Source: Campylobacteraceae bacterium
Lineage (GTDB): Bacteria; Campylobacterota; Campylobacteria; Campylobacterales; Sulfurovaceae
Direction: 5' to 3'
Assembly (NCBI GenBank): GCA_027026055.1
Contig: JALVPA010000072.1
Coordinates: 1 to 6,008 of the forward strand
Length of the DNA: 6,008 nucleotides
In this document: positions 5,749 through 6,008 of the stretch, in pieces
How positions within the stretch are numbered: position 1 is the first letter of the stretch
How the letters are laid out: each line of letters starts with the position of its first letter
Notes under the pieces: model-generated
Databases searched by the model: none
Told to the model about the DNA's origin: nothing
Seen by the model: the letters and a program-made list of their open reading frames with translations, nothing else
Made by a program: the position numbers and the translations under genes

Positions 5749-6008
5749 GCGATATCGACAAGTTTTTTGAGTGTTTCTATCTCTTCGGGAGTAATTCCGT
5801 GCGAACGCATTTCCACCATCATATCCCCTGCAGTATTGTTACCCATGTTGTACAGCAACCCTTTTAACGCATGTAGTACGTCGCTAAGCGCCTCCATATC
5901 TATCGGGTCGTTCATCAGAGTTTCGCGCAACTTTTCCGTCTCTTTTTCCAAGTCGCGTTTCCCCGATGCCAACAATTGTTCGATCTGTTCGTCGCTAAAA
6001 CCGAAACC
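5745..6008 (-). CDS. HPt-like phosphotransfer domain protein, 5' end beyond the window
   Basis: The frame is open to the right edge, so 87 residues are visible, starting GFGFSDEQIEQLL, and the true start lies outside. A TTG at 5975 could be taken as a start, but it would cut an evident helix and has no ribosome binding site. The segment LHALKGLLYNMG has the H-x-x-K-G signature of histidine phosphotransfer (HPt) domains; the candidate phospho-His is residue 46 of the visible part (codon 5873-5871). Before it lies a charged helix rich in Glu/Lys, and after it a second helix containing MVEM. The size suits a stand-alone HPt protein, or the C-terminal part of a larger signalling protein. It overlaps the M15 gene by four bases. 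No kinase or receiver domain is visible here, so phosphorelay membership is inferred from the motif. Confidence 0.72.
   Translation of the reverse strand, partial: GFGFSDEQIEQLLASGKRDLEKETEKLRETLMNDPIDMEALSDVLHALKGLLYNMGNNTAGDMMVEMRSHGITPEEIETLKKLVDIA

Noticed and set aside
5973..5975. A TTG start giving a complete 76-residue HPt-like protein
   Set aside because: The frame continues without a stop to the window edge with protein-like, helix-forming sequence (SDEQIEQLL), and the TTG has no ribosome binding site; a 5'-truncated gene is more likely.

Overview
The window looks like a chromosomal segment of a Campylobacterota (epsilonproteobacterial) genome. Three things suggest this: the ketol-acid reductoisomerase closely resembles those I know from Sulfurovum/Sulfurimonas-type bacteria; a divergent polysaccharide deacetylase lies directly downstream of ilvC (from memory, the same order as Cj0632-Cj0633 in Campylobacter jejuni); and the recognisable promoters rely on an extended -10 (TGnTATAAT) with no good -35. 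The genus cannot be fixed from this sequence alone. There is no rRNA, tRNA, CRISPR array, transposase, integrase or phage gene.

Layout. (a) 1-52, minus: only the first 17 codons of a gene that begins like a signal peptide or membrane anchor. (b) 53-277: a gene-free stretch with several GC-rich hairpins (REP-like) and pyrimidine-rich 7-bp tandem repeats. (c) 278-1396, minus: a membrane-anchored divergent polysaccharide deacetylase with a strikingly basic cytoplasmic tail. (d) 1397-1670: a gene-free stretch with the deacetylase promoter, a second 7-bp repeat array, a diverged 55-bp direct repeat and a hairpin after ilvC. (e) 1671-2693, minus: ilvC. (f) 2694-2790: a short divergent promoter region. 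(g) 2791-5077, plus: an apparent operon of a short NfeD-type membrane protein, an SPFH/stomatin-type protein and an RluC-like 23S rRNA pseudouridine synthase. (h) 5086-6008, minus, converging on the operon: an M15-type peptidoglycan peptidase preceded by a small HPt-like protein that runs off the right edge.

How the genes fit together. IlvC is branched-chain amino acid biosynthesis. NfeD and SPFH proteins are a widespread partner pair forming membrane microdomain scaffolds; RluC is coupled to them by a 4-base GTGA overlap but has no obvious functional link. The HPt-like and M15 genes are coupled by the same kind of overlap, which could place a cell-wall peptidase alongside a phosphorelay component. 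The deacetylase and M15 peptidase are both envelope enzymes, and both carry an 8-base homopolymer in their first 20 codons.

Most genes here are ordinary housekeeping or envelope genes. The least explained material is non-coding: the hairpin cluster and the heptamer arrays on both sides of the deacetylase gene. I do not see convincing evidence of a wholly new system.
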